From the NCBI GenBank assembly GCA_902806075.1, contig CADCVG010000041.1, positions 1 through 39,588 on the forward strand: DNA of 39,588 nucleotides. Direction: 5' to 3'. This DNA comes from an uncultured Rubrobacteraceae bacterium (GTDB lineage: Bacteria; Actinomycetota; Rubrobacteria; Rubrobacterales; Rubrobacteraceae). Of this stretch, positions 6,913 through 14,725 are shown piece after piece. Position 1 is the first letter of the stretch; the number at the start of each line of letters is the position of its first letter. The notes below the pieces were generated by a model. The model was not told where the DNA came from and did no database searches. It saw only the letters and a list, made by a program, of their open reading frames with translations. A program made the position numbers and the translations under genes.

Positions 6913-8178
6913 ATGGCGGTATGGCGACTGTCGCGGCGTGACTTCTTGAAGGCTGGTGGCGGCGCTCTAGCCGGTGCGTACGTCCTGGGGTTGGCCGGCT
7001 GCGGAGGCGGGGGTCAGGGGAGCGACTCTCTGGGGCTCTTCGTCACCGGTACGGACGATGCGCGCAAGAACTACTTCGCGGATCTCACGGCGGCCTTTCA
7101 AGAGGAATCCGGGCGGCAGTTCGAGCCGGAGTACGTCGGGATAGAGCAGTCCCAGCAAGAACTCACCACCAGGGTCGGCGGCGGGGACCCGCCGGCCACG
7201 GCCTACTACCCGGGCAGGTGGCTGCCGGACTTCGCGGACCTCGGCGCCCTGGCCCCGGTAGACTCCGCCGCCGTCGAAGGGTTCACCGCGAGCGCGGTCG
7301 AAGGCGGCATGGTGGACGGGGAGCTATACGGGATGCCGTGGGGCTTCTCGACGCGGGCGCTCTTCTACCGGACCGACCTTCTGGAGAGGGCCGGGCTGGA
7401 GCCGCCCGGAAGCTGGGACGAGATGCTCGCCGCCGCACAGAAGATGCACGACCCGGACAACGACGTCTACGGGTTCGCCATAGCCGGGCTTGACCACACC
7501 TCGACAGCGGTGCAGTTCCTGATCTGGCTGTGGGCCGCCGGCGCGGAGGTTCTGAGTGAGGACGGCACCGAGGCTCTCTTCAACTCCGACGCGGGCGTCG
7601 AAGCCCTGACGCGCTATGCGAGCGTGGTAAAGGACGGTTACGCCGAGCCCGGCGCCATCACCAACGACGAGCCAGCCCTGCACAGCCTCTTCCGCCAGGG
7701 CCAGTTGGGCATGATCATTACCGGCCCCTGGATGCGCGCGCTAATGCAGTCCGAGGAGACCACAGTCCAGATGGACCAGAACGCCGCCGTCATGCCCCTC
7801 CCACCCTGGGAGACGAGGGCGACTCTGGCGACGACGGACACTCTAAGCATCTTCACCGAAGGAGACCCCGAGGCGACGAATGAGTTCCTCCAGTTCGCCG
7901 CGCAGGACGACTGGGTCTTCGACTACTCCATAGCCACCCAGCTCCAGCCGGTCAAGGAGAGCGTCACCGAGAGGCCGGAGTTCGCCGACGACCCCTACTG
8001 GTCCGAGGCCTTTATCCCCTCTGGCGAGTTCGGCAGGCCCTACCCCAACGTCGTGGGCTGGACGGACGTCGAGAACGCCCTCATCGCCGCCGTCCAGCAG
8101 ACCCTGCAGGACGAGGACCCTAGAACGGCGCTCGACGCCGCCGCCGAGAAGGCTAACGCCGCGCTCGATCGGGCCTAG
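6913..8178 (+). CDS. ABC sugar importer, extracellular solute-binding lipoprotein (Tat signal)
   Basis: Captures a substrate outside the membrane and delivers it to the permeases encoded next. The N-terminus has a twin-arginine motif LSRRDFLKAGG, a hydrophobic stretch and a lipobox LAGC, followed by a Gly-rich linker, so it is probably exported folded by Tat and lipid-anchored. The body (421 aa) has the family-1 solute-binding layout, with GMPWGFSTRALFYRTDLLERAGLEPPGSWDEM typical of carbohydrate-binding members (given in part), and MIITGPWM later. A sugar or sugar-alcohol substrate is inferred from the family. It is followed two bases later by the first permease gene. Confidence 0.9.
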   Translation: MAVWRLSRRDFLKAGGGALAGAYVLGLAGCGGGGQGSDSLGLFVTGTDDARKNYFADLTAAFQEESGRQFEPEYVGIEQSQQELTTRVGGGDPPATAYYPGRWLPDFADLGALAPVDSAAVEGFTASAVEGGMVDGELYGMPWGFSTRALFYRTDLLERAGLEPPGSWDEMLAAAQKMHDPDNDVYGFAIAGLDHTSTAVQFLIWLWAAGAEVLSEDGTEALFNSDAGVEALTRYASVVKDGYAEPGAITNDEPALHSLFRQGQLGMIITGPWMRALMQSEETTVQMDQNAAVMPLPPWETRATLATTDTLSIFTEGDPEATNEFLQFAAQDDWVFDYSIATQLQPVKESVTERPEFADDPYWSEAFIPSGEFGRPYPNVVGWTDVENALIAAVQQTLQDEDPRTALDAAAEKANAALDRA

Positions 8179-8180
8179 AA

Positions 8181-9080
8181 GTGGCCCTCAATACCGTGAA
8201 GAAGGGCGAGCCGCGCCGGCGCAGCTTCGGGCCCTATCTGGCGTTACTACCAGGTTTTCTGCTGATAGCCGCCGTCATCTTCTACCCGATAGTCAACACC
8301 TTCTGGCTCTCGCTGCATGATGTAAAGCTGATCGGGACAGGAAGATTTCTCGGGCTCGAGAACTACCGCATTCTAGCCCGGGACCCGCTCTTCTGGCAGG
8401 TCGTGAGGCAGACCTTTCTGTGGACGTTCTCCTCAGTCATGCTCAAGCTGATCCTGGGGATGGCCCTGGGGCTGCTGCTCAACGAGAAGTTCCGGGGACG
8501 CAAGGTCTTCCGGGCCCTTCTGCTCGTCCCCTGGGCTATGCCGCTCGTCGCGGCGGCCATCGTGTGGCGCTGGATGTACGACGCCAACTTCGGCTACCTC
8601 AACGACCTGCTCCGCCAGACCGGGCTGATAGACGAGCCCGTCGTGTGGCTCGGCGGCCAGAACAGCGCCTTCGCCGCCGCGGTCGTCACCGACGCGTGGA
8701 CGGGCCTGCCGTTCATGGCCTTCGTCTTTCTGGCCGGACTGCAAGGGATAGACCGGGATCTCTACGAGGCCGCGAAGATAGACGGGGCGAACGTCTGGAA
8801 CCGGTTCCGCTACATAACGCTGCCCCAACTCGCCCCCGTTACCCTTGTCGCCACGCTCGTCAGCAGCATCTGGACCTTCAACTCGTTCAACATCGTCTAC
8901 GCTTTGACCGGCGGTGGTCCTCTCAACTCAACCGACATCATGGTCACCTACACCTATACTCAGGCCTTCGACCGGCTCCAGTTCGGTCTCGCCGCGGCCC
9001 TGGCCACGGTAACGTTCATAATCCTGCTCGTCTTCAGCCTCGTCTACGTGAGGCTCTACGGCAGGGAGAATACGGTATGA
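8181..9080 (+). CDS. ABC sugar importer permease, MalF/UgpA-like
   Basis: Inner-membrane permease with about six hydrophobic helices, starting with ALLPGFLLIAAVIFYPIVNTFW. The cytoplasmic coupling loop that contacts the ATPase is visible as EAAKIDGANVWNRFRYITLP. Length 299 aa is normal. GTG 8181 is used as start, two bases after the preceding stop; no strong ribosome binding site is seen, so translation is probably coupled. It overlaps the second permease by four bases (ATGA). Confidence 0.92.
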   Translation: MALNTVKKGEPRRRSFGPYLALLPGFLLIAAVIFYPIVNTFWLSLHDVKLIGTGRFLGLENYRILARDPLFWQVVRQTFLWTFSSVMLKLILGMALGLLLNEKFRGRKVFRALLLVPWAMPLVAAAIVWRWMYDANFGYLNDLLRQTGLIDEPVVWLGGQNSAFAAAVVTDAWTGLPFMAFVFLAGLQGIDRDLYEAAKIDGANVWNRFRYITLPQLAPVTLVATLVSSIWTFNSFNIVYALTGGGPLNSTDIMVTYTYTQAFDRLQFGLAAALATVTFIILLVFSLVYVRLYGRENTV

Positions 9081-9907
9081 AGACTTCTCTCGTCCGTCAG
9101 ACGGTGGTTCTGGCCCTGCTGTTGGCGCTGTTTGGCTTTCTGTTGATGCCGGTCTGGATCATGGTCATAAGCTCGCTCAAGCCCTTGAACGCCGTGCAGA
9201 CCCCGGACCCGACCTGGCTGCCGGCCCCGGTCCGGTTCGAGAACTTCGTCGATATATGGAGCGAGATCCCGCTGCTCTCCTACCTCAAGAACAGCGCCAT
9301 CGTAGCCTTCTCCTCGACGGCGCTGGTGATGGCGTTGGCGATACCCTCAGCCTACGCTCTGGCCCGGTTCTCGTTCCTGGGACGGCGGCCGTACATGTTC
9401 GCTCTCTTGACCACCCAGATGTTCTCGCCCGTTATCATCGTCATTCCTCTATACCGCTTCATGCGCGAGTCCGGGCTCTACGACACCCTGACGGCGGTGA
9501 TCCTCGGTGATGCCGCCCTCTCGATGGCCTTCGCAACCTGGATGCTAACGGGCTACTTCAGGTCCATCCCCAAAGACGTAGAGGAGGCGGTCTGGGTGGA
9601 CGGCGGCACCCGCCGCGACAGCCTCCTTCGCGTCGTCCTGCCCCTGAGCGCCCCCGGGCTCGTCACCACCGCTATCTACACCTTCATCCTGGCCTGGAAC
9701 CAGTTCATCCTGCCGCTCTCGTTCATCTCCAGCCTTGAGAAACAGGTCGTGGTCGTAGGGCTCTACGACTTCGTCAGCGAGGAGGGCGTGGCGTGGAACC
9801 TGCTCATGGCCTCGGTGGTGGTCGCAGTGATCCCGGTAGTCATCCTCTTTACCTTCGTCCAACGCTACCTCACCGAAGGTCTCCTGAGCGGGGCGACGAA
9901 AGGCTAG
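9077..9907 (+). CDS. ABC sugar importer permease, MalG/UgpE-like
   Basis: Second membrane subunit (276 aa) of the importer, with six predicted helices and the coupling loop EEAVWVDGGTRRDSLLRVVLP. The start is the ATG at 9077, which overlaps the stop of the first permease as ATGA; the open frame itself extends far upstream but that part is only a shadow of the first permease. No ATP-binding subunit gene follows: the next gene is moaD. Such CUT1-type importers in actinobacteria commonly borrow a shared ATPase (MsiK-like), and I infer the same here. Confidence 0.92.
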   Translation: MKTSLVRQTVVLALLLALFGFLLMPVWIMVISSLKPLNAVQTPDPTWLPAPVRFENFVDIWSEIPLLSYLKNSAIVAFSSTALVMALAIPSAYALARFSFLGRRPYMFALLTTQMFSPVIIVIPLYRFMRESGLYDTLTAVILGDAALSMAFATWMLTGYFRSIPKDVEEAVWVDGGTRRDSLLRVVLPLSAPGLVTTAIYTFILAWNQFILPLSFISSLEKQVVVVGLYDFVSEEGVAWNLLMASVVVAVIPVVILFTFVQRYLTEGLLSGATKG

Positions 9908-9916
9908 TCCCAGTGC

Positions 9917-9922
9917 TACCAT
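9917..9922 (+). promoter_or_regulatory. Candidate -10 box (TACCAT) of a leaderless moaD transcript
   Basis: TACCAT lies seven bases before the moaD ATG, in the 22-base gap after the permease gene, and no Shine-Dalgarno sequence separates them. The position fits transcription starting at or beside the start codon. Confidence 0.45.
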
Positions 9923-9929
9923 CACCCTC

Positions 9930-10178
9930 ATGGAAGAAGGAGTAAAGGTCCTGCTCTTCGGCGCAGCAGCGGACGCAGCCGGGACGCGTGAAGAAGAGAT
10001 AACGGCCAACGGCGTAACCTTGAGCGAGCTGTTCTCGATGCTCACGCATAAGTACCCGGCTCTGGGGCCCATGCGTGGCACGCTCGCCTTCGCCATCAAC
10101 AACGAGTACGCGAGCATGGACGAGACGGTCTCCGCCGGCGATGAGGTCGCGGTGTTGCCGCCCGTCTCGGGGGGCTAG
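9930..10178 (+). CDS. moaD: Molybdopterin synthase small subunit MoaD
   Basis: Ubiquitin-like sulfur carrier of molybdenum cofactor synthesis. It is 82 aa, begins with the beta-strand KVLLFGAAADAAG and ends in the diglycine PPVSGG that is adenylated and thiocarboxylated by a MoeB-type enzyme. The immediately adjoining moaE gene confirms the role over ThiS. The start at 9930 fits the family length and lies seven bases after TACCAT. Confidence 0.93.
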   Translation: MEEGVKVLLFGAAADAAGTREEEITANGVTLSELFSMLTHKYPALGPMRGTLAFAINNEYASMDETVSAGDEVAVLPPVSGG

Positions 10179-10613
10179 TTGTTCCGAATCGTCGAGGAGC
10201 CTATAGACGTAGGCGTGCTCATCCTGGAGGCCCAGAGGCCGGACTGCGGGGCCGTCGCCACGTTCGTCGGGACGACGCGGGTAGACGAGTCTAGCAAGGC
10301 CTCGGTCGAGTACCTCGAGTACGAGGCTTACAGGCCGATGGCGGACCGGAAATTGGAGGAGATCGGGGCGGAGATAAGGGGACGGTGGGAGGTAGGACAC
10401 ATCGCGATCGTCCATCGGCTCGGGCGGGTGGACCCTGGCGAGGCGAGCGTGGCGATAGTCGTCGCAACTCCGCGGCGCGGGCCAGCGTTCGAGGCAAGCA
10501 GGTACGCGATAGAGCGGATCAAGGAGATCGTGCCGATCTGGAAACGCGAGGTCTGGTCCGACGGCTACGTCTGGGTTGGGAGCCAGGTCGGCACCCGTCA
10601 ACCGGATCAATAG
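10179..10613 (+). CDS. moaE: Molybdopterin synthase catalytic subunit MoaE
   Basis: Transfers sulfur from MoaD thiocarboxylate to precursor Z (cyclic pyranopterin monophosphate) to make molybdopterin. Family signatures are CGAVATFVGTTR, LEYEAYRPMA, IVHRLGRVDPGEASV and FEASRYAIERIKEIVPIWKRE, the last carrying the conserved lysines of the active site. The 144-aa length is normal. The TTG at 10179 directly follows the moaD stop codon; this start keeps the conserved N-terminal FRIVEEPIDVG and is probably reached by coupling. Confidence 0.93.
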   Translation: MFRIVEEPIDVGVLILEAQRPDCGAVATFVGTTRVDESSKASVEYLEYEAYRPMADRKLEEIGAEIRGRWEVGHIAIVHRLGRVDPGEASVAIVVATPRRGPAFEASRYAIERIKEIVPIWKREVWSDGYVWVGSQVGTRQPDQ

Positions 10614-10660
10614 GTCTGAAAGGCTACGTCCCGACAGCTCTTTGGGGAGCGGCGGGAAGG

Positions 10661-10666
10661 TATACT
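10661..10666 (+). promoter_or_regulatory. Candidate -10 box (TATACT) for the Nudix gene
   Basis: TATACT is eight bases before the ATG at 10675 and there is no ribosome binding site between them. This favours that ATG over upstream in-frame starts and suggests a leaderless or nearly leaderless mRNA. Confidence 0.5.
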
Positions 10667-10674
10667 CGGGCCTC

Positions 10675-11169
10675 ATGGGCAAAGATCGATCTTCTTCAAA
10701 TATGGACTTCGGCATCCGGGTTGGGACGGTCGTGGTGCGGGACGGGGCGTTGCTACTCGTGCGCCACGAGAAGCCGGGCCGGGAGCCGTACTGGGTCCTT
10801 CCGGGCGGCCGCCTGGAGCCGGGCGAGACGATCCCCAAGTGCGCCGAGCGGGAGTTGATGGAAGAGACGGGCCTCGAGGGCCGTTTCGCGGACGTACTCT
10901 ACGTAAGCGAGTTTATGGCTGAAGGTAGACATACGGTGGATGTTACGGCGCGAGCAGAGGCGGAGCCGGGCGGGGAGGCGAAGCTCGGGAGCGACCCGGA
11001 GGTCGAGGAGGGCTCGGAGCCTACCCTCAAGGAGCTACGTTGGGTGGAGGTAGAGGAGTTGGGCGAGTTACTGTTGCTGCCCGGCTGGCTCCAGGAGAGG
11101 CTAATAAAAGACGCCGCGCGGGGATGGCCGTCGGGCGAGGTTTATCTGAGGAGCGACGAGGGTGCCTGA
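10675..11169 (+). CDS. Nudix hydrolase
   Basis: Hydrolyses a nucleoside diphosphate linked to another moiety; the substrate cannot be told. The Nudix box is complete at residues 45-67 of 164: G45-x5-E51-x7-R59-E60-L-x-E63-E64-x-G66-L67, preceded by the usual VLPGG. An acidic loop (about 95-120) lies between the box and the C-terminal strand. The start at 10675 is supported by TATACT eight bases upstream. The end overlaps the next gene by eight bases. Confidence 0.9.
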   Translation: MGKDRSSSNMDFGIRVGTVVVRDGALLLVRHEKPGREPYWVLPGGRLEPGETIPKCAERELMEETGLEGRFADVLYVSEFMAEGRHTVDVTARAEAEPGGEAKLGSDPEVEEGSEPTLKELRWVEVEELGELLLLPGWLQERLIKDAARGWPSGEVYLRSDEGA

Positions 11170-11893
11170 GAGGGCGGCCGAGTCGCTGCTGCTCGTGGTC
11201 TTGCAGGACGTCGTGCTCGTCGTGCTCGCGGTCGGACTTTTCTGGATCGGGGTCTCCGTGGCGCGGGGACTCGGGAGGCCGGCAAGGTACTCCCTGGCGC
11301 CTCTGGGCCTCTCGAAGCCGGACGGAGGCTATCTGGTCGGGGCGGGGGTTGGGCTACTCTTCGGTCTCGGAGCGCTGGTGGCGAGTCTGGCGATCTCGCC
11401 TCTAAGCATCTACGTCCTGCAGCAGCTCGGCTACTCGACCGAATCGACCATACAAGGACCCCTTATGGAGGGGCTGTCAGCCTGGATCGGGGAGAGCCCC
11501 GCGACGGCCATACCGTTGATCGTCGCCGTGGTCGTCCTCTTCGGCCCGGCGGTCGAGGAACTTTTCTTCCGTGGGGCCATCTTCGGCGGCCTCTACCGGC
11601 TGGGCCTCCTGCTCTCCCGCGCCTCCGGCGACAAGGCCGAAAAGGGGAGCAAAGGAGTTGCCGAAAAGGTTTCGTTTGCCGTTTCGGCACTTATCTCGTC
11701 GGCGCTCTTCGCGCTGGCGCACCTGGAGCCCACGATACTTGTGGTCCTCTTCGTCCTGGCAATCGCTCTGTGCGCACTCTACCGTCGCACGGGGAGCCTC
11801 CTGCCATGCTTCGTCGCGCACGCCACCTTCAACTCGTTCGCCGTACTGCTCATCATCTTGAGCGGTCTCGGGGCGCTGCCGGCGCTGCCCTGA
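11162..11893 (+). CDS. CPBP-family intramembrane metalloprotease (CAAX/Abi type)
   Basis: Multi-pass membrane protein of 243 aa with the CPBP signature: EELFFRG (Glu132-Glu133 and Arg137), a His in ALAHLEP (His187) and HATFN (His220, Asn224). Members include Rce1-type prenyl-protein proteases and bacteriocin self-immunity proteins; the substrate here is unknown. A Lys/Gly-rich cytoplasmic loop (about 153-170) interrupts the middle of the core. GTG 11162 overlaps the end of the Nudix gene, suggesting coupling. Confidence 0.88.
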   Translation: MPERAAESLLLVVLQDVVLVVLAVGLFWIGVSVARGLGRPARYSLAPLGLSKPDGGYLVGAGVGLLFGLGALVASLAISPLSIYVLQQLGYSTESTIQGPLMEGLSAWIGESPATAIPLIVAVVVLFGPAVEELFFRGAIFGGLYRLGLLLSRASGDKAEKGSKGVAEKVSFAVSALISSALFALAHLEPTILVVLFVLAIALCALYRRTGSLLPCFVAHATFNSFAVLLIILSGLGALPALP

Positions 11894-11990
11894 CCGCGGA
11901 AGAAGAACATGAAGGAGCACCCGAACTCGTGAGAGTCCCGGACGATAGCGCCCCGCAACGAGCCTCCGGCGTCCTTTAGCTGACCACCTC

Positions 11991-12027
11991 AAAACAAAAA
12001 ACGACCCCCGGAAAATCCGGGGGTCGT
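11991..12027 (-). terminator. Rho-independent terminator of the small RNA gene
   Basis: Perfect 11-bp stem: ACGACCCCCGG (12001-12011) and CCGGGGGTCGT (12017-12027) around a 5-base loop. On the minus strand the hairpin is followed by TTTTTGTTTT (12000 down to 11991). There is no T-tract on the plus side, so it terminates minus-strand transcription, from the RNA gene and possibly from cinA. Confidence 0.9.
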
Positions 12028-12217
12028 ACCCTTTGAGTGCTACGCAGGTATCTGGTCCAGCACGTCCGCCTGCAACTGTTGGAGAGGCGGATGGTTTTAT
12101 AACCCAGTATCCCGCAGGGTTTTCAGTGGGCCTAGGTCAGAGCCACCTCTCCCAGAAGATACCTGCGACTACTACTCGATACGTCTATCTGGATCACCTC
12201 CTCTCCGTGCTAACAAC
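11991..12217 (-). ncRNA. Free-standing structured small RNA of about 220 nt, no known family
   Basis: The region between the convergent CPBP and cinA genes has a full transcription unit on the minus strand: a promoter (12253-12225), a predicted start near 12217 and a strong terminator. Within it, CGCAGGTATCT and AGATACCTGCG (plus-strand 12043-12053 and 12157-12167) form a perfect 11-bp closing stem around about 100 nt, inside which GGAGAGG pairs with CCTCTCC (12146-12152 with 12081-12087). Ahead of the stem, at RNA nt 16-29 (12202-12189), the RNA reads AGGAGGTGATCCAG, a perfect complement of the conserved 3' end of bacterial 16S rRNA. I checked by eye for signatures of tmRNA, RNase P RNA and SRP RNA and found none. 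Size and a long closing stem recall 6S RNA, but the 50-nt 5' tail does not. A 21-codon frame from GTG 12197 is possible. Confidence 0.7.
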
Positions 12218-12224
12218 GAGGGGA

Positions 12225-12253
12225 ATTTTACTACCACTCCCAATATCCGACAA
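12225..12253 (-). promoter_or_regulatory. Promoter of the small RNA gene
   Basis: On the minus strand, TTGTCG (12253-12248) is separated by exactly 17 bases from TAAAAT (12230-12225). This is a good housekeeping-sigma match (4/6 and 5/6 to the consensus hexamers). It starts only 11 bases after the cinA stop codon, so the RNA can be made independently of cinA. Confidence 0.75.
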
Positions 12254-12264
12254 GGGCGATTTCT

Positions 12265-13566
12265 TCAGGTTTTGTCTCGCCCCAATATGTGGTGCCTGAG
12301 GAGGTCGAAGGCGCGGTTGGCGCTCCGCTCCCGGACGGCCTCGCGTGAGTGCTTCCAGGCTGAGAGGTCCAGCCTCTCGGCTACCGTCCCACCCTCGTCG
12401 GAGATCCCGACGAAGACGAGCCCGACTGGCTTCTCCTCCGTGCCGCCCCCGGGTCCGGCCACACCCGTGATGGAGAGGCCGTAGTCGGCCCCGGCTATCT
12501 TCCTTACGCCCTCAGCCATCGCTTCTGCCACGGGTCCGCTCACGGCCCCATGCTCGACGAGGAGGTCGTGAGAAACCCCGAGCAGTCGCTCCTTTGACTC
12601 GTTGGAGTAGGTGACGAAACCCTCCTCGAAGTACGCCGAGGAGCCAGCCGCGTCGGTCAGGCGCTTGGCTAGGAGGCCGCCGGTACAGCTCTCGGCGAGG
12701 GCGAGGGTCTCGCCCCTCTCGGTGAGGAGGCGTCCAACAGCGCCTTCGAGGGTCTCGTCATCGGCGCCGAAGTAGTAGTCGCCGAGGCGGGTGAGGATCT
12801 CCTCGGCCACCGGCTCTATCTTCTTCTCGCCCTCCTCCAGGGTGGCGGCCCTGGTGGTGATGCGCAGCCTGACCTTACCCTGGCTCGCTAGCGGGGCAAC
12901 CGTCGGGTCGGAGGCGTCGAGGAAGTCCTGGACCTTCTCGGCCAGGGCGGACTCGCCAATACCGGTGAAGTGGAGGGTACGCGAGACGATGGCGCCCTCG
13001 CTCCGCTCTCTTACGAGGGGTGCCAGCGTCCCCTCGAACATACCCTTCATCTCCACGGGTACGCCGGGCAGCGTGGCGACCAGAGCACCATCGAGCTCGA
13101 AGAGCGCGCCCATCGCCGTGCCCAGAGGGTTCGGGATGAGCTCGGCCCCCTCGGGGAAGAGGACCTGCTTGTAGTTCGACGGCGTCGGTTCGCGGCCGAA
13201 GGTGGCGAACTTCTCGTCCACGTGCCGCCTCGCCTCGGGGTACTCGACCATCTTGCGGCCCGCCGCTATGGCTAGACACTCGTTGGTCAGGTCGTCGGAG
13301 GTCGGCCCGAGACCTCCGGTGGTAATGACGAGGTCCGCCCGCGAGGCGGCCTCCGAGAGGGCGGCGATGATGCGCTCCCGGTTGTCCCCGACGGTTGTGT
13401 GACGGTACAGGGAGACTCCCAAAGATGCGAGCCTGCTGCTCAACCAGGCCGAGTTCGTGTCCACCAGGTCACCGAGCAGCATCTCGGTCCCGATGGTGAC
13501 TACCTCCGCGCTCCCTATAGTGCCAGCCTTCTCAATAGCTTCGGTTTTCGTCTTCTCGTTCTGCAT
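12265..13566 (-). CDS. cinA: CinA: nucleotide pyrophosphatase / NMN deamidase-type protein
   Basis: Two-domain protein of 433 aa. The N-terminal half has the MoCF/COG1058 fold marks [20 protein letters not shown] and [16 protein letters not shown] (ADP-ribose/CoA pyrophosphatase-type activity in the family). The C-terminal half is the PncC-type NMN amidohydrolase domain with [17 protein letters not shown] (catalytic Ser), [14 protein letters not shown] and ITGVAGPGG. It acts in pyridine-nucleotide recycling. The ATG at 13566 has TAGAAT six bases upstream and no Shine-Dalgarno sequence, so its mRNA is probably leaderless. recA, a frequent downstream partner, is not here; a small RNA gene follows instead. 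Confidence 0.93.
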   Translation of the reverse strand: MQNEKTKTEAIEKAGTIGSAEVVTIGTEMLLGDLVDTNSAWLSSRLASLGVSLYRHTTVGDNRERIIAALSEAASRADLVITTGGLGPTSDDLTNECLAIAAGRKMVEYPEARRHVDEKFATFGREPTPSNYKQVLFPEGAELIPNPLGTAMGALFELDGALVATLPGVPVEMKGMFEGTLAPLVRERSEGAIVSRTLHFTGIGESALAEKVQDFLDASDPTVAPLASQGKVRLRITTRAATLEEGEKKIEPVAEEILTRLGDYYFGADDETLEGAVGRLLTERGETLALAESCTGGLLAKRLTDAAGSSAYFEEGFVTYSNESKERLLGVSHDLLVEHGAVSGPVAEAMAEGVRKIAGADYGLSITGVAGPGGGTEEKPVGLVFVGISDEGGTVAERLDLSAWKHSREAVRERSANRAFDLLRHHILGRDKT

Positions 13567-13572
13567 CGTCTT

Positions 13573-13582
13573 ATTCTACAAT
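13573..13582. promoter_or_regulatory. Overlapping divergent -10 boxes for cinA and yqeK
   Basis: Minus strand: TAGAAT (13578-13573), six bases before the cinA ATG. Plus strand: TACAAT (13577-13582), seven bases before the yqeK ATG at 13590. The two hexamers share two base pairs. Both genes would give leaderless mRNAs, and RNA polymerase cannot open both promoters at once. Confidence 0.75.
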
Positions 13583-13589
13583 CCCCGCC

Positions 13590-14192
13590 ATGATGAACCA
13601 CTCCCTCCTCGAGACCGCCGAGAATTATGCCCGCGAGCGTCTCTCCGACAAACGCCACGCCCACACTCTACGCGTCGCCGACACCGCCGAACGTCTCGCG
13701 GGGATCCACAACCTCGACCCCGGACGAGCACGCCTCGCCGCCCTCCTGCACGACTCCGCCCGGGAGACGGGCAAGGAGGAGATGTTGCGGATAGCTGGAG
13801 AGACGGGCATCCAGACGAACGACCTCGAACGCGAGCGGCCGATGCTCCTGCACGGTCCCGTCGCGGCGAAGCTTGCGAGAGAGGAGCTGGGGGTCGAGGA
13901 CGACGAGGTACTGGACGCGGTGCGGGCGCATACGACGGGCGAGCCCGGGATGGGGCCGCTAGCGCTCGCGTTATATGTGGCCGACAAGATCGAGCCAGAC
14001 CGCGACCAGCCCGGCGTGGAGATCCTGCGCAAGCTGGCTTTGAAAGACTTGCGGAAGGCCGCGACGGTCGCCCTGGACCGTTCGATCTCCCACAACGAAG
14101 AGCGCGGCCGCCCGACCCACCCCAAAAGCTACGAGGCCCTGGAGTGGTTAGAAGGTCGCGGAGGCGAGCGCTCTGGAGAGCGCGGGGTGTAG
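13590..14192 (+). CDS. yqeK: YqeK-type HD-domain hydrolase (Ap4A hydrolase family)
   Basis: HD-domain protein of 200 aa. It shows HAHTLRVADTAERLA (His23/His25), ALLHDSARETGK (His54-Asp55), a helix with LLHGPVAAKLA, AHTTGEPGMGPLALALYVADKIEPDR with the final Asp, as in YqeK proteins that cleave diadenosine tetraphosphate symmetrically. In many bacteria yqeK sits next to nadD and rsfS; here it stands alone opposite cinA, another nucleotide-metabolism gene. The start is set by TACAAT seven bases before ATG 13590. Its last 45 bases overlap the convergent membrane-hydrolase gene. Confidence 0.85.
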   Translation: MMNHSLLETAENYARERLSDKRHAHTLRVADTAERLAGIHNLDPGRARLAALLHDSARETGKEEMLRIAGETGIQTNDLERERPMLLHGPVAAKLAREELGVEDDEVLDAVRAHTTGEPGMGPLALALYVADKIEPDRDQPGVEILRKLALKDLRKAATVALDRSISHNEERGRPTHPKSYEALEWLEGRGGERSGERGV

Positions 14193-14717
14193 AGCATAGA
14201 TCCCTAACCCCGCCGCCGCGACTACGACGACCGCCACGGCGAACTCCGCCGCCCCTCCCGACCTGATCCCCCCCGGCAAGAGCCTCAAGGACCGCCCCAC
14301 CGGCCATAGGAGCGGCACTCCTCTCATGTTCAAAGCGTCGGCGAAGAGGTGCGAAGCGTAGCCGGCCACGAGGGCCAGGAACAGGTCCGGGGAGAGCGGC
14401 GCGAGCGGTGAGATCAAGAGACAAAAGATCGCCACCCCGAGTAAAGAATGCGTTAGCGTCCGGTGCCCGACGGTGCGGAAAAGTACAAACGAAGCGGCTC
14501 TCAAAGCCCAGCTCAAAGGCCGGGTCAGGAGGTTCAACACCGGGTTCTTCATCCGGCTCAACCCGTTTCCGAGCCGGCTGCGCGGGTTGTCCACGTCCGG
14601 CAATAATGCGGCCACGACGGCAGCGGGGTAGGCGTAGAGCGGCGGCTCCTCTCCAATGAGCAGGAAGGAGCCAGCCAGGGCCGCGACCCCGAAGATAGAG
14701 TGTGTGGTGGCATTCAT
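14148..14717 (-). CDS. YdjM-like membrane-bound metal-dependent hydrolase
   Basis: Membrane protein of about 189 aa with several hydrophobic helices and the conserved polar motifs of the YdjM/LexA-binding inner-membrane hydrolase family: TTHSIFG at the N-terminus, LLPDVDNPRSRLG, GHRTLTHSLLG and SHLFADALNMRGVPLLWP. These His and Asp residues are the presumed metal ligands. The ATG at 14717 is chosen because TAGACT lies eight bases upstream; the longer TTG frame would place the promoter inside the gene. The 3' end overlaps yqeK tail-to-tail by 45 bases. Confidence 0.8.
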   Translation of the reverse strand: MNATTHSIFGVAALAGSFLLIGEEPPLYAYPAAVVAALLPDVDNPRSRLGNGLSRMKNPVLNLLTRPLSWALRAASFVLFRTVGHRTLTHSLLGVAIFCLLISPLAPLSPDLFLALVAGYASHLFADALNMRGVPLLWPVGRSLRLLPGGIRSGGAAEFAVAVVVVAAAGLGIYALHPALSRALASATF

Positions 14718-14725
14718 CGCGGGGC

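Noticed and set aside
8420-9076. N-terminal extension of the second permease frame
   Set aside because: Reads in a shifted frame through the first permease; the ATGA overlap at 9077 is the real start.
12181-12210. Fragment of a 16S rRNA gene (CTGGATCACCTCCT on the plus strand)
   Set aside because: Only 14 bases match; the flanking bases are not rRNA. It is reported instead as a complement carried by the minus-strand RNA.
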